Assembly (NCBI RefSeq): GCF_046237015.1
Contig: NZ_JBJYIN010000001.1
Span: 366,059-430,058 of the forward strand
Source: JBJYIN01 sp046237015
GTDB lineage: Bacteria; Pseudomonadota; Gammaproteobacteria; Enterobacterales; Enterobacteriaceae
Reading direction: 5' to 3'
DNA length: 64,000 bases
Below, in pieces: positions 1 through 8,737 of this stretch; the stretch's first letter is position 1, and every line of letters begins with the position of its first letter. The notes under the pieces are model-generated. The model searched no databases, had not been told where the DNA came from, and was given only the letters and a program-made list of their open reading frames with translations. A program made the position numbers and the translations under genes.

Positions 1-388
1 AACATCCCGCCAGATTGTTGATGATAGGACAATCCGCTCCACCGTCTCCCGGACACTGTTCCGCTAACATTAATAAGCGCTCGCGCATCACTTTCAACTC
101 TTCGATGTGCGCTTCAATTTCCTGTACTTTCTGCAAAGTCCGCGATTTAACATCTGCACTACGCCGCAACGGATCGTTAAATAACATAACCAGTTCCCGG
201 CATTCACTCAGAGTAAAGCCCACCTGGCGGGCCTGACGTAACAGCGTCAATTCCTCAACATGATGATTATCATAGCTGCGATAACCATTTTCAGAACGTA
301 ACGGCGCAGTCAGCAGTTCTTTCTCTTCATAGAAGCGAATCGTTTTACTGGTAAGCCCGGTTTTTTTTGCCACATCGCTGATATTCAT
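1..388 (-). CDS. cueR: CueR, copper-sensing MerR-family regulator (3' end cut by window edge)
   Basis: MerR-family activator of copper-efflux genes, binding Cu(I) in the cytoplasm. The reverse-strand reading from ATG at 386-388 gives about 129 residues of an expected 135 or so. The N-terminus starts MNISDVAKKTGLTSKTIRFY, the helix-turn-helix typical of CueR. Near the C-terminus the metal-binding loop CPGDGGADCP carries the two cysteines that coordinate Cu(I) in the family, followed by INNLAGC. A run of Gs (GGGGG) 6 bp before the start serves as ribosome binding site. It lies close to copA, as in E. coli, but a small membrane-protein gene separates them. Only the last few residues are missing. 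Confidence 0.95.
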   Translation of the reverse strand, partial: MNISDVAKKTGLTSKTIRFYEEKELLTAPLRSENGYRSYDNHHVEELTLLRQARQVGFTLSECRELVMLFNDPLRRSADVKSRTLQKVQEIEAHIEELKVMRERLLMLAEQCPGDGGADCPIINNLAGC

Positions 389-519
389 GATTTCCCCCCA
401 ACATTTTCCCTGTTAAGAAAGATGACGAAAAAATCTGTTCGTGTAAAATCGCTCGGCTTCATTGGTGCTTGCGACGGAATGCGGCAAGCTGGTCATTATC
501 AACAAAGAAAAAAACTATT

Positions 520-984
520 ATGGGATTAATCAGTACACTCGGCAAGTCGCTGGATAATGCACAACTTCTTAAAGAGCTCCACCAACACATTGAACGTTAC
601 AATGTTCCTGTTACGTCGAAAGACGATCTTTTTCAACAAATTATTGAGATCGAACGTTATCTCGGCGGCACAGATTACGCCTCAACACATGCCAAAAAAA
701 GCAAGGTGAATATCCTGACCGGCATTTTCGCCATGCCTGTTCTTATTTTCTCTCTTTTTTTCATACCAGACCGCTATCTTAAATACTTCAATATTGAATT
801 CGACATTGCCGGTATGGCACGAAATTTATCTATGATTATCTTCGAACAGTTATGGGCGGTTATTGCGTATGCCGGTGCATTTGTCGGTTCGGTTCTTTAT
901 TTTTATTATTTAAATCGCCGGGCGGAAACCGAAGCAAATAGGCTGATTCAATCATTCATTACCCGAACGTCAGGCCATCCCTGA
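520..984 (+). CDS. Hypothetical two-helix inner-membrane protein
   Basis: I do not recognise a family. The product from ATG 520 (MGLISTLGKSLDNAQ) is 154 aa. It has a soluble, charged N-terminal part with a short helical segment (residues about 15-50) and two hydrophobic segments, at roughly 72-90 and 112-135, predicted to form a membrane hairpin. An in-frame ATG at 469 would add 17 residues, but MGLIST looks the more natural start; neither has a strong ribosome binding site. It is divergent from cueR and co-oriented with copA, but an ERIC element and copA's own promoter separate it from copA. Any role in copper handling is inferred from position only. Confidence 0.6.
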   Translation: MGLISTLGKSLDNAQLLKELHQHIERYNVPVTSKDDLFQQIIEIERYLGGTDYASTHAKKSKVNILTGIFAMPVLIFSLFFIPDRYLKYFNIEFDIAGMARNLSMIIFEQLWAVIAYAGAFVGSVLYFYYLNRRAETEANRLIQSFITRTSGHP

Positions 985-1017
985 TGATTCAGAGTTAATC
1001 ACTCAACGGTTCACCAT

Positions 1018-1047
1018 CAACCGGGCACCTCTTCTCTCGCCCGGTTG
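1018..1047 (+). terminator. Stem-loop after the hypothetical membrane gene
   Basis: Perfect 9-bp stem CAACCGGGC / GCCCGGTTG with a 12-nt pyrimidine-rich loop, 34 bp after the stop codon of the upstream gene. No clear T run follows, so termination efficiency is uncertain. Confidence 0.45.
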
Positions 1048-1104
1048 CTTTCGAACTTCACCTGACATCCCCCTGTCCCAGCGTTTCCTTCACCATCGTT
1101 AAAA

Positions 1105-1231
1105 TATACCCTAAATAATTCGAGTTGCGTGAAGGCGGCAAGTGAAGGAATCCCGATGAGCTTACTTGAGTAAGTGATTCGGGTGACTGAACGTAGCCAA
1201 CGCACAGGCAACTTGAAGTATGACGGGTATA
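1105..1231. repeat. ERIC-like element 1 (127 bp)
   Basis: Element bounded by TATACCC and GGGTATA with the central near-palindrome GATGAGCTTACTTGAG / TAAGTGATTCGGGTGA, which matches the ERIC (IRU) core. It ends only 12 bp upstream of the copA -35 hexamer, between the membrane-protein gene and copA. Confidence 0.85.
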
Positions 1232-1243
1232 GCATTAAACCTC

Positions 1244-1274
1244 TTGACCTTTACCTTGCAGGAAGGTTTAACCT
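1244..1274 (+). promoter_or_regulatory. CueR-controlled copA promoter
   Basis: The -35 element TTGACC (1244-1249) and the -10 element TAACCT (1269-1274) are separated by 19 bp, the over-long spacer typical of MerR-family promoters. The dyad ACCTTgcaggAAGGT (1253-1267) sits in the spacer and matches the E. coli copA CueR operator. CueR bound to Cu(I) is expected to distort the DNA and activate transcription. Confidence 0.9.
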
Positions 1275-1342
1275 TCATCATAACGAGTCGCTATCGCGCA
1301 ACGGCAAGGATTTTCGCTGTTGTGCTAACCAGAGGAAAGATG

Positions 1343-4066
1343 ATGTCACAAACCATCGTATTGTCATTGCAGGGCCTAACCTGTGGGCACTGTGTGCAAC
1401 GTGTAAAAAAGACGCTGGAAACATTGCCCAATGTCGAACAGGCCGATGTCTCACTAAATTACGCCAAGATCACCGGTAGCGCAGACGCACAGACACTAAT
1501 TGCTAGCATTACGCAAGCTGGCTATGAAGCCAGCCCAGCAACCACACCGGATGTCGCCTTACAACTGTCAGGCCTGAGTTGCAACCATTGTGTCGCGTCT
1601 ACGCGTAAAGCGTTGGAAGCCGTCCCTGGCGTCGTTGCCACCGAAGTATCAAAAGAACAAGCGAATGTATATGGTGAGGTTGACGCCAGCGCCTTGATAA
1701 AGGCCGTTGAAGAAGCCGGTTATCAAGCCAGCAGCATTGAGGTTTCCCACCCAAAAACTGAGCCGCTGGCACAGGTAGCGATCGAGTCGGAAGCGCTGCC
1801 AGCGGCACAGAATCCTCTTCCGGCCACTATCCCCAATGCAAGAGATAACGATGATGATAGCGTCCAGCTCCTACTGCAAGGTATGAGCTGCGCCAGTTGC
1901 GTTAATCGTGTTCAACATGCATTACAACACGTTGAAGGCGTGACGCAGGCAAGGGTCAATCTGGCGGAACGTAGTGCATTGGTCAGTGGACATGTCACAC
2001 ATGAAGCCTTAATTGCGGCGGTTGAACAAGCTGGTTACGGCGCGGAGATCATTCAGGATGAAGACGAGCGACGCGCTCGTCAGCAGGAAACGGCACAACA
2101 AAATATACGACGTTTTCAATGGCAGGCTGCGTTAGGTTTGCTATTGGGCGTACCGCTGATGCTATGGGGCGTGTTAGGCGGCAGCATGGCACTGACCCCT
2201 GCAAGCCGTACCCCCTGGCTGGTCGTTGGCTTATTGACGCTGGTTGTCATGATTTTCGCCGGAGGTCATTTCTACCGTAACGCTTGGCGTAGCCTGAAAA
2301 ATAACAGCGCAACGATGGATACGCTGGTTGCCCTCGGTACGGGTGCCGCCTGGCTCTATTCTATTACCGTCAATGTGTGGCCAGATAGCTTCCCGATGGA
2401 AGCGCGACATCTTTACTATGAAGCCAGCGCCATGATTATCGGTCTCATCAATCTTGGACATGCACTGGAACAACGAGCGCGTCAACGTTCCTCACACGCG
2501 TTGGAACGCCTGCTGGATTTAACGCCGCCAAGCGCTCGTGTCGTTACACCAGACGGCGAGAAAATCATCCCATTATCAGACGTACAGGCTGGCATGATGC
2601 TGAGACTGACAACGGGCGATCGCATTCCTGTTGACGGCGAAATTCAACAAGGAGAGCTGTGGGTTGATGAAGCCATGCTGACGGGAGAACCGATTCCTCA
2701 ACAGAAAGCACAAGGTGATGCATTACACGCAGGCACTCTGGTATCCGACGGTAGCGCCCTATTTCGGGCTGATGCGATTGGTAACCAGACTACGCTGTCG
2801 CGGATTATCCGTTTGGTCAGGCAGGCACAAAGCAGCAAACCCGCTATCGGCCAGCTAGCGGATCGCATTTCTGCCATCTTTGTACCCGTCGTCGTCGCCA
2901 TTGCCATCATCAGCGGTGCAATCTGGTATTTCATTGGCCCCCAACCACAAATCGTCTACACGTTGGTAATTGCCACAACCGTGCTGATTATTGCCTGCCC
3001 TTGCGCACTTGGGCTGGCTACGCCGATGTCGATCATTTCCGGAGTCGGCCGGGCAGCAGAACTGGGCGTGCTGGTACGAGATGCCGACGCATTACAACAA
3101 GCCAGTAATCTGGATGTGCTGGTGTTTGATAAAACCGGTACGCTAACAGAAGGCCAGCCACGTGTTGTTGCTATTCATACGTTTGGTTCAATAAGTGAAC
3201 AACAGGCACTGAACTGGGCTGCTTCGCTGGAACAAGGCTCCAATCATCCTCTGGCTAAAGCATTGGTTGAACGCGCTAAAACGCTATCACTGCACGATAT
3301 TGAACAGTTCCGCACCTTGCGCGGGCTCGGCGTTAGCGGAAAAATTAATGGCGAATCACTGCTACTGGGAAATCCGGCCTTACTCAAACAACACCAAATC
3401 GACATCAGCGCAGGGGAAGATCTAATTAACCGGCAGGCCCAACAGGGAATGACGCCAGTGCTGCTGGCAGCAGATGATCGCCTTATCGCCGTCTTCTCTA
3501 TTCAGGATCCGCTCCGGCAAGATAGCGTTACCGCGTTGCAACGTCTGCATCAACAAGGTTACCAGTTAGTGATGCTGACAGGAGATAACCCGCTGACTGC
3601 AAAAGCAATTGCTAACGATGCTGGAATCGATCAGGTTATCGCCGGTGTGTTACCTGATGGCAAAGCCGATGCGATCAAGCAACTCCAGGCTCAGGGAAAG
3701 CGAGTTGCCATGATTGGAGATGGTATTAACGACGCGCCTGCTCTGGCACAGGCTGATGTGGGCATTGCGATGGGTGGCGGCAGCGATATTGCCATCGAAA
3801 CGGCAGCTATTACGTTGATGCGCCACAGTCTACACGGTGTTGCCGATGCGCTCGCACTGTCCAAAGCGACGCTAAGTAACATGAAGCAGAATCTATTGGG
3901 TGCATTTATTTACAACTCACTCGGTATTCCCATTGCAGCTGGCGTACTTTATCCGCTGACAGGCACGCTACTCAGTCCTGTCGTTGCCGGGGCTGCAATG
4001 GCACTGTCATCCATTACCGTGGTCAGCAACGCTAACCGACTGTTACGTTTCAAACCTAAATCCTGA
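1343..4066 (+). CDS. copA: CopA, Cu(I)-exporting P1B-type ATPase with three N-terminal metal-binding domains
   Basis: Exports Cu(I) from cytoplasm to periplasm at the cost of ATP. The 907-aa product has three HMA domains with CxxC motifs at C14/C17, C80/C83 and C183/C186. They are followed by the transmembrane region with the ion-channel motif CPC (552-554), the TGEP actuator motif (447-450), the phosphorylation motif DKTGT (D596) and the GDGxND hinge. E. coli CopA (834 aa) has two HMA domains, so one is extra here. The start at 1343 is chosen because AGAGG at 1331-1335 lies at good spacing and the peptide MSQTIVLSLQGLTCGHC matches E. coli. An upstream in-frame ATG would place the promoter inside the gene. 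Confidence 0.97.
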   Translation: MSQTIVLSLQGLTCGHCVQRVKKTLETLPNVEQADVSLNYAKITGSADAQTLIASITQAGYEASPATTPDVALQLSGLSCNHCVASTRKALEAVPGVVATEVSKEQANVYGEVDASALIKAVEEAGYQASSIEVSHPKTEPLAQVAIESEALPAAQNPLPATIPNARDNDDDSVQLLLQGMSCASCVNRVQHALQHVEGVTQARVNLAERSALVSGHVTHEALIAAVEQAGYGAEIIQDEDERRARQQETAQQNIRRFQWQAALGLLLGVPLMLWGVLGGSMALTPASRTPWLVVGLLTLVVMIFAGGHFYRNAWRSLKNNSATMDTLVALGTGAAWLYSITVNVWPDSFPMEARHLYYEASAMIIGLINLGHALEQRARQRSSHALERLLDLTPPSARVVTPDGEKIIPLSDVQAGMMLRLTTGDRIPVDGEIQQGELWVDEAMLTGEPIPQQKAQGDALHAGTLVSDGSALFRADAIGNQTTLSRIIRLVRQAQSSKPAIGQLADRISAIFVPVVVAIAIISGAIWYFIGPQPQIVYTLVIATTVLIIACPCALGLATPMSIISGVGRAAELGVLVRDADALQQASNLDVLVFDKTGTLTEGQPRVVAIHTFGSISEQQALNWAASLEQGSNHPLAKALVERAKTLSLHDIEQFRTLRGLGVSGKINGESLLLGNPALLKQHQIDISAGEDLINRQAQQGMTPVLLAADDRLIAVFSIQDPLRQDSVTALQRLHQQGYQLVMLTGDNPLTAKAIANDAGIDQVIAGVLPDGKADAIKQLQAQGKRVAMIGDGINDAPALAQADVGIAMGGGSDIAIETAAITLMRHSLHGVADALALSKATLSNMKQNLLGAFIYNSLGIPIAAGVLYPLTGTLLSPVVAGAAMALSSITVVSNANRLLRFKPKS

Positions 4067-4137
4067 AAACATCATCGGCAAATGTTTCCAGAGGAAGGGA
4101 AATACATCCGGTAGTCAGTGATTTTCCTCCGATGTAT

Positions 4138-4166
4138 AAGGGCTGATTATCTTCAGCCCTTTTTTG
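4138..4166 (+). terminator. Rho-independent terminator of copA
   Basis: Stem AAGGGCTGA / TCAGCCCTT with a 6-nt loop followed by TTTTTT, 70 bp downstream of the copA stop. Confidence 0.85.
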
Positions 4167-4277
4167 CCACTATTAAGGCTTTTCATCCGATAACCAGTAC
4201 AACTTGGTTGCTTTAGCGTTTAGCATAGCTTTAGTGTTTAGTTAGCATAGTGTTACTCACATCAGGAGACGGAATTT

Positions 4278-5081
4278 ATGAGGCCACTACTGCGTAGCAT
4301 AGCGACTTTTCTTGGTTTTATTTCGCCGCTGGCTTATGCCTATCCTGCTATCGATATTCAACTCGCAAATGAGCGTCAGTTTCATTTGGTTGGCAGTATC
4401 CATATGGGGAGCCAGGATATGTCCCCTCTCCCTCCAGAACTACTACAACAGCTACGACACGCTACGGCGCTGATTGTTGAGGCTGACATTTCCAGTGTTG
4501 GTTCTCCCTTTGGAACAATGGAAAACGAAATCCCGCTGTCACAAAGGCTGGAAACGGCAGATTATGAACAGCTACAGCAAATTTGTGCATCACTGCCGCT
4601 CAGCGAGCAAAGTATCGACCATTTACCGGCCTGGCAGGCAGCACTCCTGTTACAAGCGCATCAAGCTCAGAGGTTAGGGCTCAGGCCCGACTACGGCATT
4701 GATTACCAACTGATTATTGCGGCAAAATCTCAGGGGTTACCCATCATTGAGCTTGAAGGGCAAGAAACACAGATTGCATTATTGCAGCAATTGCCACAGG
4801 GTGGACTACGGCTATTGGAAGATACGATTAAACATTGGCATATCAACGCCCGACTGTTGCAAACCATGATTGGCTGGTGGTTAGACCGCACACCTGACGC
4901 TCTTCCTCCAGAAATGCCGGCAACCTTCAGCCATGAAATGGCTGATCTATTAATGAACCAGCGGAATCGCCGCTGGCAAAAACAACTTCAGGCGTTACCT
5001 GCTGGTCATTATGTTGTTGCCGTCGGTGCGCTGCATTTATATGGCGATGACAACTTACCCGCCTTATTACAGGCAAATTGA
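4278..5081 (+). CDS. ybaP: YbaP, TraB/GumN-family exported protein
   Basis: 267 aa with an N-terminal signal peptide (hydrophobic residues about 8-20, cleavage near AYA). It belongs to the TraB/GumN family: the N-terminal GSIHMG motif (about residues 39-44) corresponds to the family GxxH motif, and the C-terminal VGALHLYGDD segment to its conserved second motif. The molecular function is not established; members are proposed metalloprotease-like proteins. AGGAG lies 10 bp before ATG 4278. It is followed after 31 bp by ybaK, probably as one transcript, the same pair as in E. coli. Confidence 0.85.
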   Translation: MRPLLRSIATFLGFISPLAYAYPAIDIQLANERQFHLVGSIHMGSQDMSPLPPELLQQLRHATALIVEADISSVGSPFGTMENEIPLSQRLETADYEQLQQICASLPLSEQSIDHLPAWQAALLLQAHQAQRLGLRPDYGIDYQLIIAAKSQGLPIIELEGQETQIALLQQLPQGGLRLLEDTIKHWHINARLLQTMIGWWLDRTPDALPPEMPATFSHEMADLLMNQRNRRWQKQLQALPAGHYVVAVGALHLYGDDNLPALLQAN

Positions 5082-5112
5082 GCGCAACGCCGCCCGTAAG
5101 GATATTTGGATC

Positions 5113-5592
5113 ATGACACCCGCAGTTAAGTTACTCGAAAAAAACAAAATCGCGTTTACGCTACACAGTTACCATCACGACAGTGAAGAAACCAATTTCG
5201 GTGAAGAAGCTGCAAAGAAGCTGGGATTAAATAAAGATCAAGTCTATAAAACGCTACTGGTCTCCCTGAATGGTGATGCGAAAAATCTGGCCGTCGCCGT
5301 AACGCCCGTTGCCGGACTGTTGGATTTAAAGAAAGTCGCCCGAGCGCTATCTGCAAAAAAAGCCGATATGGCTGACCCGGCGATTGCTCAACGGGTCACA
5401 GGTTACCTGGTCGGCGGCATTAGCCCGTTAGGGCAAAAAAAATTGCTGCCAACCGTCATTGATGAACCGGCTCGCCAGTTTGGTACTATTTTTATTTCTG
5501 GCGGTAAACGGGGACTGGATATTGAACTCGCCGCTGATGATTTGGCGCGTTTATTACGCGCGACCTTTGCTGATATTGCCAAGCTCGATTGA
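5113..5592 (+). CDS. ybaK: YbaK, Cys-tRNA(Pro)/Cys-tRNA deacylase
   Basis: Trans-editing enzyme that hydrolyses Cys-tRNA(Pro) (INS/YbaK superfamily). The 159-aa product has the family motifs ETNFGEEAAKKLGL, VYKTLLV, the LAVAVTPVAG strand and the GYLVGGISPLGQKK loop that forms the active-site pocket. The start is set at 5113 by the MTPAVKLLEKNK N-terminus shared with E. coli and by AAGGA 10 bp upstream; a longer in-frame start lies inside ybaP. E. coli encodes the sRNA ChiX between ybaK and ybaP, but the 31-bp gap here leaves no room for it. Confidence 0.93.
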   Translation: MTPAVKLLEKNKIAFTLHSYHHDSEETNFGEEAAKKLGLNKDQVYKTLLVSLNGDAKNLAVAVTPVAGLLDLKKVARALSAKKADMADPAIAQRVTGYLVGGISPLGQKKLLPTVIDEPARQFGTIFISGGKRGLDIELAADDLARLLRATFADIAKLD

Positions 5593-5620
5593 TCACGCCG
5601 AATTAATACAGAATTAAAGT

Positions 5621-5671
5621 GAAGCAGATAGCAGAGGACTCCACGGCCAGTGTGTCCCCTGCTACCGCTTC
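5621..5671. terminator. Long inverted repeat between ybaK and the polygalacturonase gene
   Basis: Arms GAAGC...AGCAGAGGAC and GTCCCCTGCT...GCTTC form an interrupted stem between two convergent genes, consistent with a bidirectional terminator. It lacks a strong T run on either strand. Confidence 0.5.
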
Positions 5672-5679
5672 ATAACAGA

Positions 5680-7062
5680 TTACCGATCGACTTTCGCCCC
5701 TTTATCCAACTGCATCGCCGACCCTTCTTTCACATTCAGCGTCAGACCTTTGGTTTGCAGTTCTGCATTCCTGACACGAATGCCTTTATCCGCATCAATA
5801 CGCACGTTAGCAAAATGGAAACCGCTGAGCGGCGCTTCCGGCACGCCAATAATGTATGCCGCGGCCTTAGTCTTGCCAGTCGACTCCAGATTCTCGATGG
5901 TCACATTGCTGAAATGTGGCGTCTTGTACTGATCAAACGGCTGCGCAGGATCGGTATCTGGTGGGTAAATCTGCTCACCCATCGTGAAGCCGCCTTCGGC
6001 CAACATCTTGTCTACCTCAGCCTGCACGATTGGCGCAGCTTTGTAGTAAGCGGCAAAGACCAGCGGAATTTCGACATCCACCATCTTGGTATTGCGATAG
6101 GTAATATTTTTCACCTCTCCGCCTTTACCACGATTAGTTTTTATACGAATACCGTACATGGAGCCTTCGAACTGGTTATTTTCAACCAGCACATTATTCA
6201 CGCCACCGGAAGTTTCGCTACCGATGGAGATACCTCGCCCTTGCTTGAGGATATTGTTGGCGATATAGATATTATCCACGACGCCGTTCGGGAAGCGGCT
6301 ATCCGGCTTCTCGGCCTTTATCGCGATATGGTCGTCATTACAGTCGATATAGTTGTTGGTAATACGGATGTTCTGGCTGTCGATCGGGTCAATCGCATCC
6401 GTATTTGGCGCATGCCACGGCGACAGAATCCGTGTGCCGTTCACATCCACATCATGCGAATAACGCATCACAACGTGGAAACTCGGGGAATGGGTTAACG
6501 TAACGCCGTCCACCAGCACATTGCTTGAACTTTTGATATAAATCAGACGTGGGCGGTCGGTGCCGCCTTTCTTGCCAGTGGCACGAATATTGGCACGCCA
6601 GCGCTCCCACCAGACAGCGCCTTGCCCATCAATGGTTCCTTGACCAGTGATCGCCACATTCTGAGCATCCGCAATGCTGATAAAAGGAAGCCAGCCATTT
6701 TCCGCTTCAGCATATTTAGTTTTTTCTGTCGCCCGATACGCGGCTTCTTCGGTCGACGCAACGATGGTCGCGTCCTTTGCCAAATCTAGTCTGATGTTGC
6801 TTTTCAGGAACAGCGGATCGACCAGATAGTTTCCACGAGGAACATGTACCGTTCCACCGCCCGTCGCCGCACAATCATCAATCGCTTTCTGGAAAGCTTG
6901 CGTATTTAGTGCGATCTGTAAGCGGTGGCCCTCGGCCCCGTATTGCGTTACGTCACACACCTTATCAGGGAATTTTACTGAGCTGGCCGCTTGTGCCGCA
7001 CCCGCTTGAATACCCAATGTGATGCAGGAAGCCATTAACGACAGGGCAAGACCATTACGCAT
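5680..7062 (-). CDS. pehN: Secreted GH28 polygalacturonase (PehN-like)
   Basis: Glycoside hydrolase family 28, acting on polygalacturonan of plant pectin. The 460-aa product begins MRNGLALSLMASCITLGIQA, a signal peptide ending near AQA, followed by right-handed beta-helix repeats. Catalytic motifs are visible: NTDAIDP (220-226), DD (243-244) and RIK (306-308). The usual GHG motif reads GRG (275-277), so the histidine expected in many family members is arginine here. The ATG at 7062 is preferred over the longer in-frame start at 7140 because it gives a proper signal peptide and has TGAGGT upstream. The gene is single and faces ybaK. The subfamily name pehN is from memory of soft-rot genomes; exo- versus endo-action cannot be told. 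Confidence 0.88.
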   Translation of the reverse strand: MRNGLALSLMASCITLGIQAGAAQAASSVKFPDKVCDVTQYGAEGHRLQIALNTQAFQKAIDDCAATGGGTVHVPRGNYLVDPLFLKSNIRLDLAKDATIVASTEEAAYRATEKTKYAEAENGWLPFISIADAQNVAITGQGTIDGQGAVWWERWRANIRATGKKGGTDRPRLIYIKSSSNVLVDGVTLTHSPSFHVVMRYSHDVDVNGTRILSPWHAPNTDAIDPIDSQNIRITNNYIDCNDDHIAIKAEKPDSRFPNGVVDNIYIANNILKQGRGISIGSETSGGVNNVLVENNQFEGSMYGIRIKTNRGKGGEVKNITYRNTKMVDVEIPLVFAAYYKAAPIVQAEVDKMLAEGGFTMGEQIYPPDTDPAQPFDQYKTPHFSNVTIENLESTGKTKAAAYIIGVPEAPLSGFHFANVRIDADKGIRVRNAELQTKGLTLNVKEGSAMQLDKGAKVDR

Positions 7063-7079
7063 ACTTAACCTCACTAAAA

Positions 7080-7098
7080 AATGAAATATCGTTTTAAT
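7080..7098. promoter_or_regulatory. KdgR operator
   Basis: The 19-mer AATGAAATATCGTTTTAAT agrees with the KdgR consensus AATRAAAYRNYRTTTYATT at 18 of 19 positions. It lies 18 bp upstream of the polygalacturonase start codon, where a bound repressor would block transcription until pectin catabolites (KDG) appear. Confidence 0.8.
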
Positions 7099-7338
7099 AA
7101 AATACCACTCATATTCCATTAAAAAACGAAAGGCGATCACGTTTTAGATGTATTCGTAATAATTACAATAAGGTAGGATTTTTTTCGTGCAATTGCACCA
7201 TTTACAATCAGAGAAAACGATCGGTAATAGATATCAATCCAGACAATGTGCTACACAGACAGGGCAGGAGACAGGAAAAAAGCAGGTTGTATGGCAAGTG
7301 GGCTGGCCTAAACAACCAGCCCGAATAAGAAAATGGCG

Positions 7339-8301
7339 TTATTCCATCAGGCGAGCAAACGCGTCACGAATATTCTGCTCGGGTAAATCCACACCAATAA
7401 ATACGAGTACGCTTTTTCTTGTTTCATCAGGCTGCCATTCTCTATCCCAGTCAGCGCTATACAAACGTTGAACGCCCTGAAACAACAGACGCCGGTTATC
7501 ACCCTCAATAGCCAGGATGCCTTTATAACGCAGCAAATTATCAGAGAATTGCAGAAGCAGATTTTCCATTACATCGGAAACCGCCTGAAGTTCAACGGCC
7601 TTATCGAGATACACGACAATCGAGTGAACATCATTCTGCGCAGGTGCAATAAAACGGAATACCGGCGTTTTCACCGCCAACTTATCATTGAGGATAAAAC
7701 CTTCAATATTGAACAGCACGCCCAGATCGATATCACCCTGTATCACGGGGTAAATCGGCGCTCGTGCATTGATACGCTGGAGACGCTGAATCAATACCTC
7801 ATCTTCACCTGCAATATCGGTTTTAGTTATCAGTATACGGTCGGCATAACCGATCTGTGATTGGGCAATGGTAAACTGATCAAGCTGTTGCTGCGCGTGT
7901 ACGGCATCCACCAGCGTAATAATGCCATCTAAGACAAAACGTTCACAGATCACTTCATGAGAGAAAAAAGTCTGGGCCACTGGCCCGGGATCGGCCATCC
8001 CTGTGCATTCAATGATGACGTGGTCAAAATCCAGTTTACCGCTATCGACACCATCCAGAAGATCAAGCAACGCATCGGCTAACTCGTTTGCCTGACTACA
8101 GCAGATACAACCATTGCTCAAGGTCGTGATTTGACTCGCTCGTTCACCAATTAATACATTATCAATGGGGACTTCACCAAACTCGTTTTCAATGACGGCA
8201 ATCTTGTAACCATGATCGGCATTGAGGATATGACGCAACAAAGTCGTCTTACCTGCACCTAAAAAACCGGTCAGTATCGTGACATAAAGGGGTTGAGACA
8301 T
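7339..8301 (-). CDS. yjiA: YjiA, COG0523/CobW-family metal-binding GTPase
   Basis: 320-aa P-loop GTPase of the G3E/COG0523 group, linked to metal handling. Visible motifs are Walker A GFLGAGKT (residues 12-19), the conserved metal-binding CxCC in NGCICCS (about 64-70), the ECTGMADP switch region and the guanine-specificity motif TKTD. Sequence and length agree with E. coli YjiA (318 aa). It is the last gene of the btsT-yjiX-yjiA operon, the same order as in E. coli. Confidence 0.95.
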   Translation of the reverse strand: MSQPLYVTILTGFLGAGKTTLLRHILNADHGYKIAVIENEFGEVPIDNVLIGERASQITTLSNGCICCSQANELADALLDLLDGVDSGKLDFDHVIIECTGMADPGPVAQTFFSHEVICERFVLDGIITLVDAVHAQQQLDQFTIAQSQIGYADRILITKTDIAGEDEVLIQRLQRINARAPIYPVIQGDIDLGVLFNIEGFILNDKLAVKTPVFRFIAPAQNDVHSIVVYLDKAVELQAVSDVMENLLLQFSDNLLRYKGILAIEGDNRRLLFQGVQRLYSADWDREWQPDETRKSVLVFIGVDLPEQNIRDAFARLME

Positions 8302-8386
8302 AACGACTCCTGCAGTGCTAACCCGCGATGGCTAGCAGCTCATGATTTTCCTGACAGCTTGTTCGGCTAACTGACGACTCGTGCGA

Positions 8387-8590
8387 CTAGCAACAACGCA
8401 TTCCGCCTTTACCATCGCCGCCATAACGTGCCTGCTGACGCTCACGGAAAAACTCTTCGTAAGTCATCATCGGTTTATCAGGATGGTTGGTCTGCATATG
8501 TTGAACATAGGTATCATAATCTGGCATGCCAACCAGCATACGCGCCGCCTGGCCTAAATATTTGCCTGCTTTTCCCAGATTGCCAAACAT
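8387..8590 (-). CDS. yjiX: YjiX, small CstA/BtsT-associated protein (YbdD/YjiX family)
   Basis: 67-aa protein of the YbdD/YjiX family, typically encoded beside CstA-type transporters; its role is unknown. It starts MFGNLGKAGKYLGQAARM and ends GGDGKGGMRCC with the family's C-terminal double cysteine. The start at 8590 is fixed by a strong GGAGGG site (8595-8600). A longer in-frame start at 8656 would add residues with no family match. It lies between btsT and yjiA. Confidence 0.93.
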   Translation of the reverse strand: MFGNLGKAGKYLGQAARMLVGMPDYDTYVQHMQTNHPDKPMMTYEEFFRERQQARYGGDGKGGMRCC

Positions 8591-8737
8591 CATTCCCTCC
8601 AAACCAGCGACAGCGATAGCCGCCAGATAAAAAACACCCTGTATAACGTTATACATTATACAGGGTAGAGATTCCCGTCATCTTTTGCGTACCGACCGTG
8701 CTAGCCGTCTCCCAAAATCTAACGGGGATGAGTGCGC

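Noticed and set aside
5082..5112. Possible location of the sRNA ChiX between ybaP and ybaK, as in E. coli
   Set aside because: The gap is only 31 bp and has no terminator hairpin or ChiX-like sequence.
5650..6498. Long + strand reading frame opposite the polygalacturonase gene
   Set aside because: It is an antisense shadow of a clear GH28 gene with signal peptide and catalytic motifs; the shadow has no family features.
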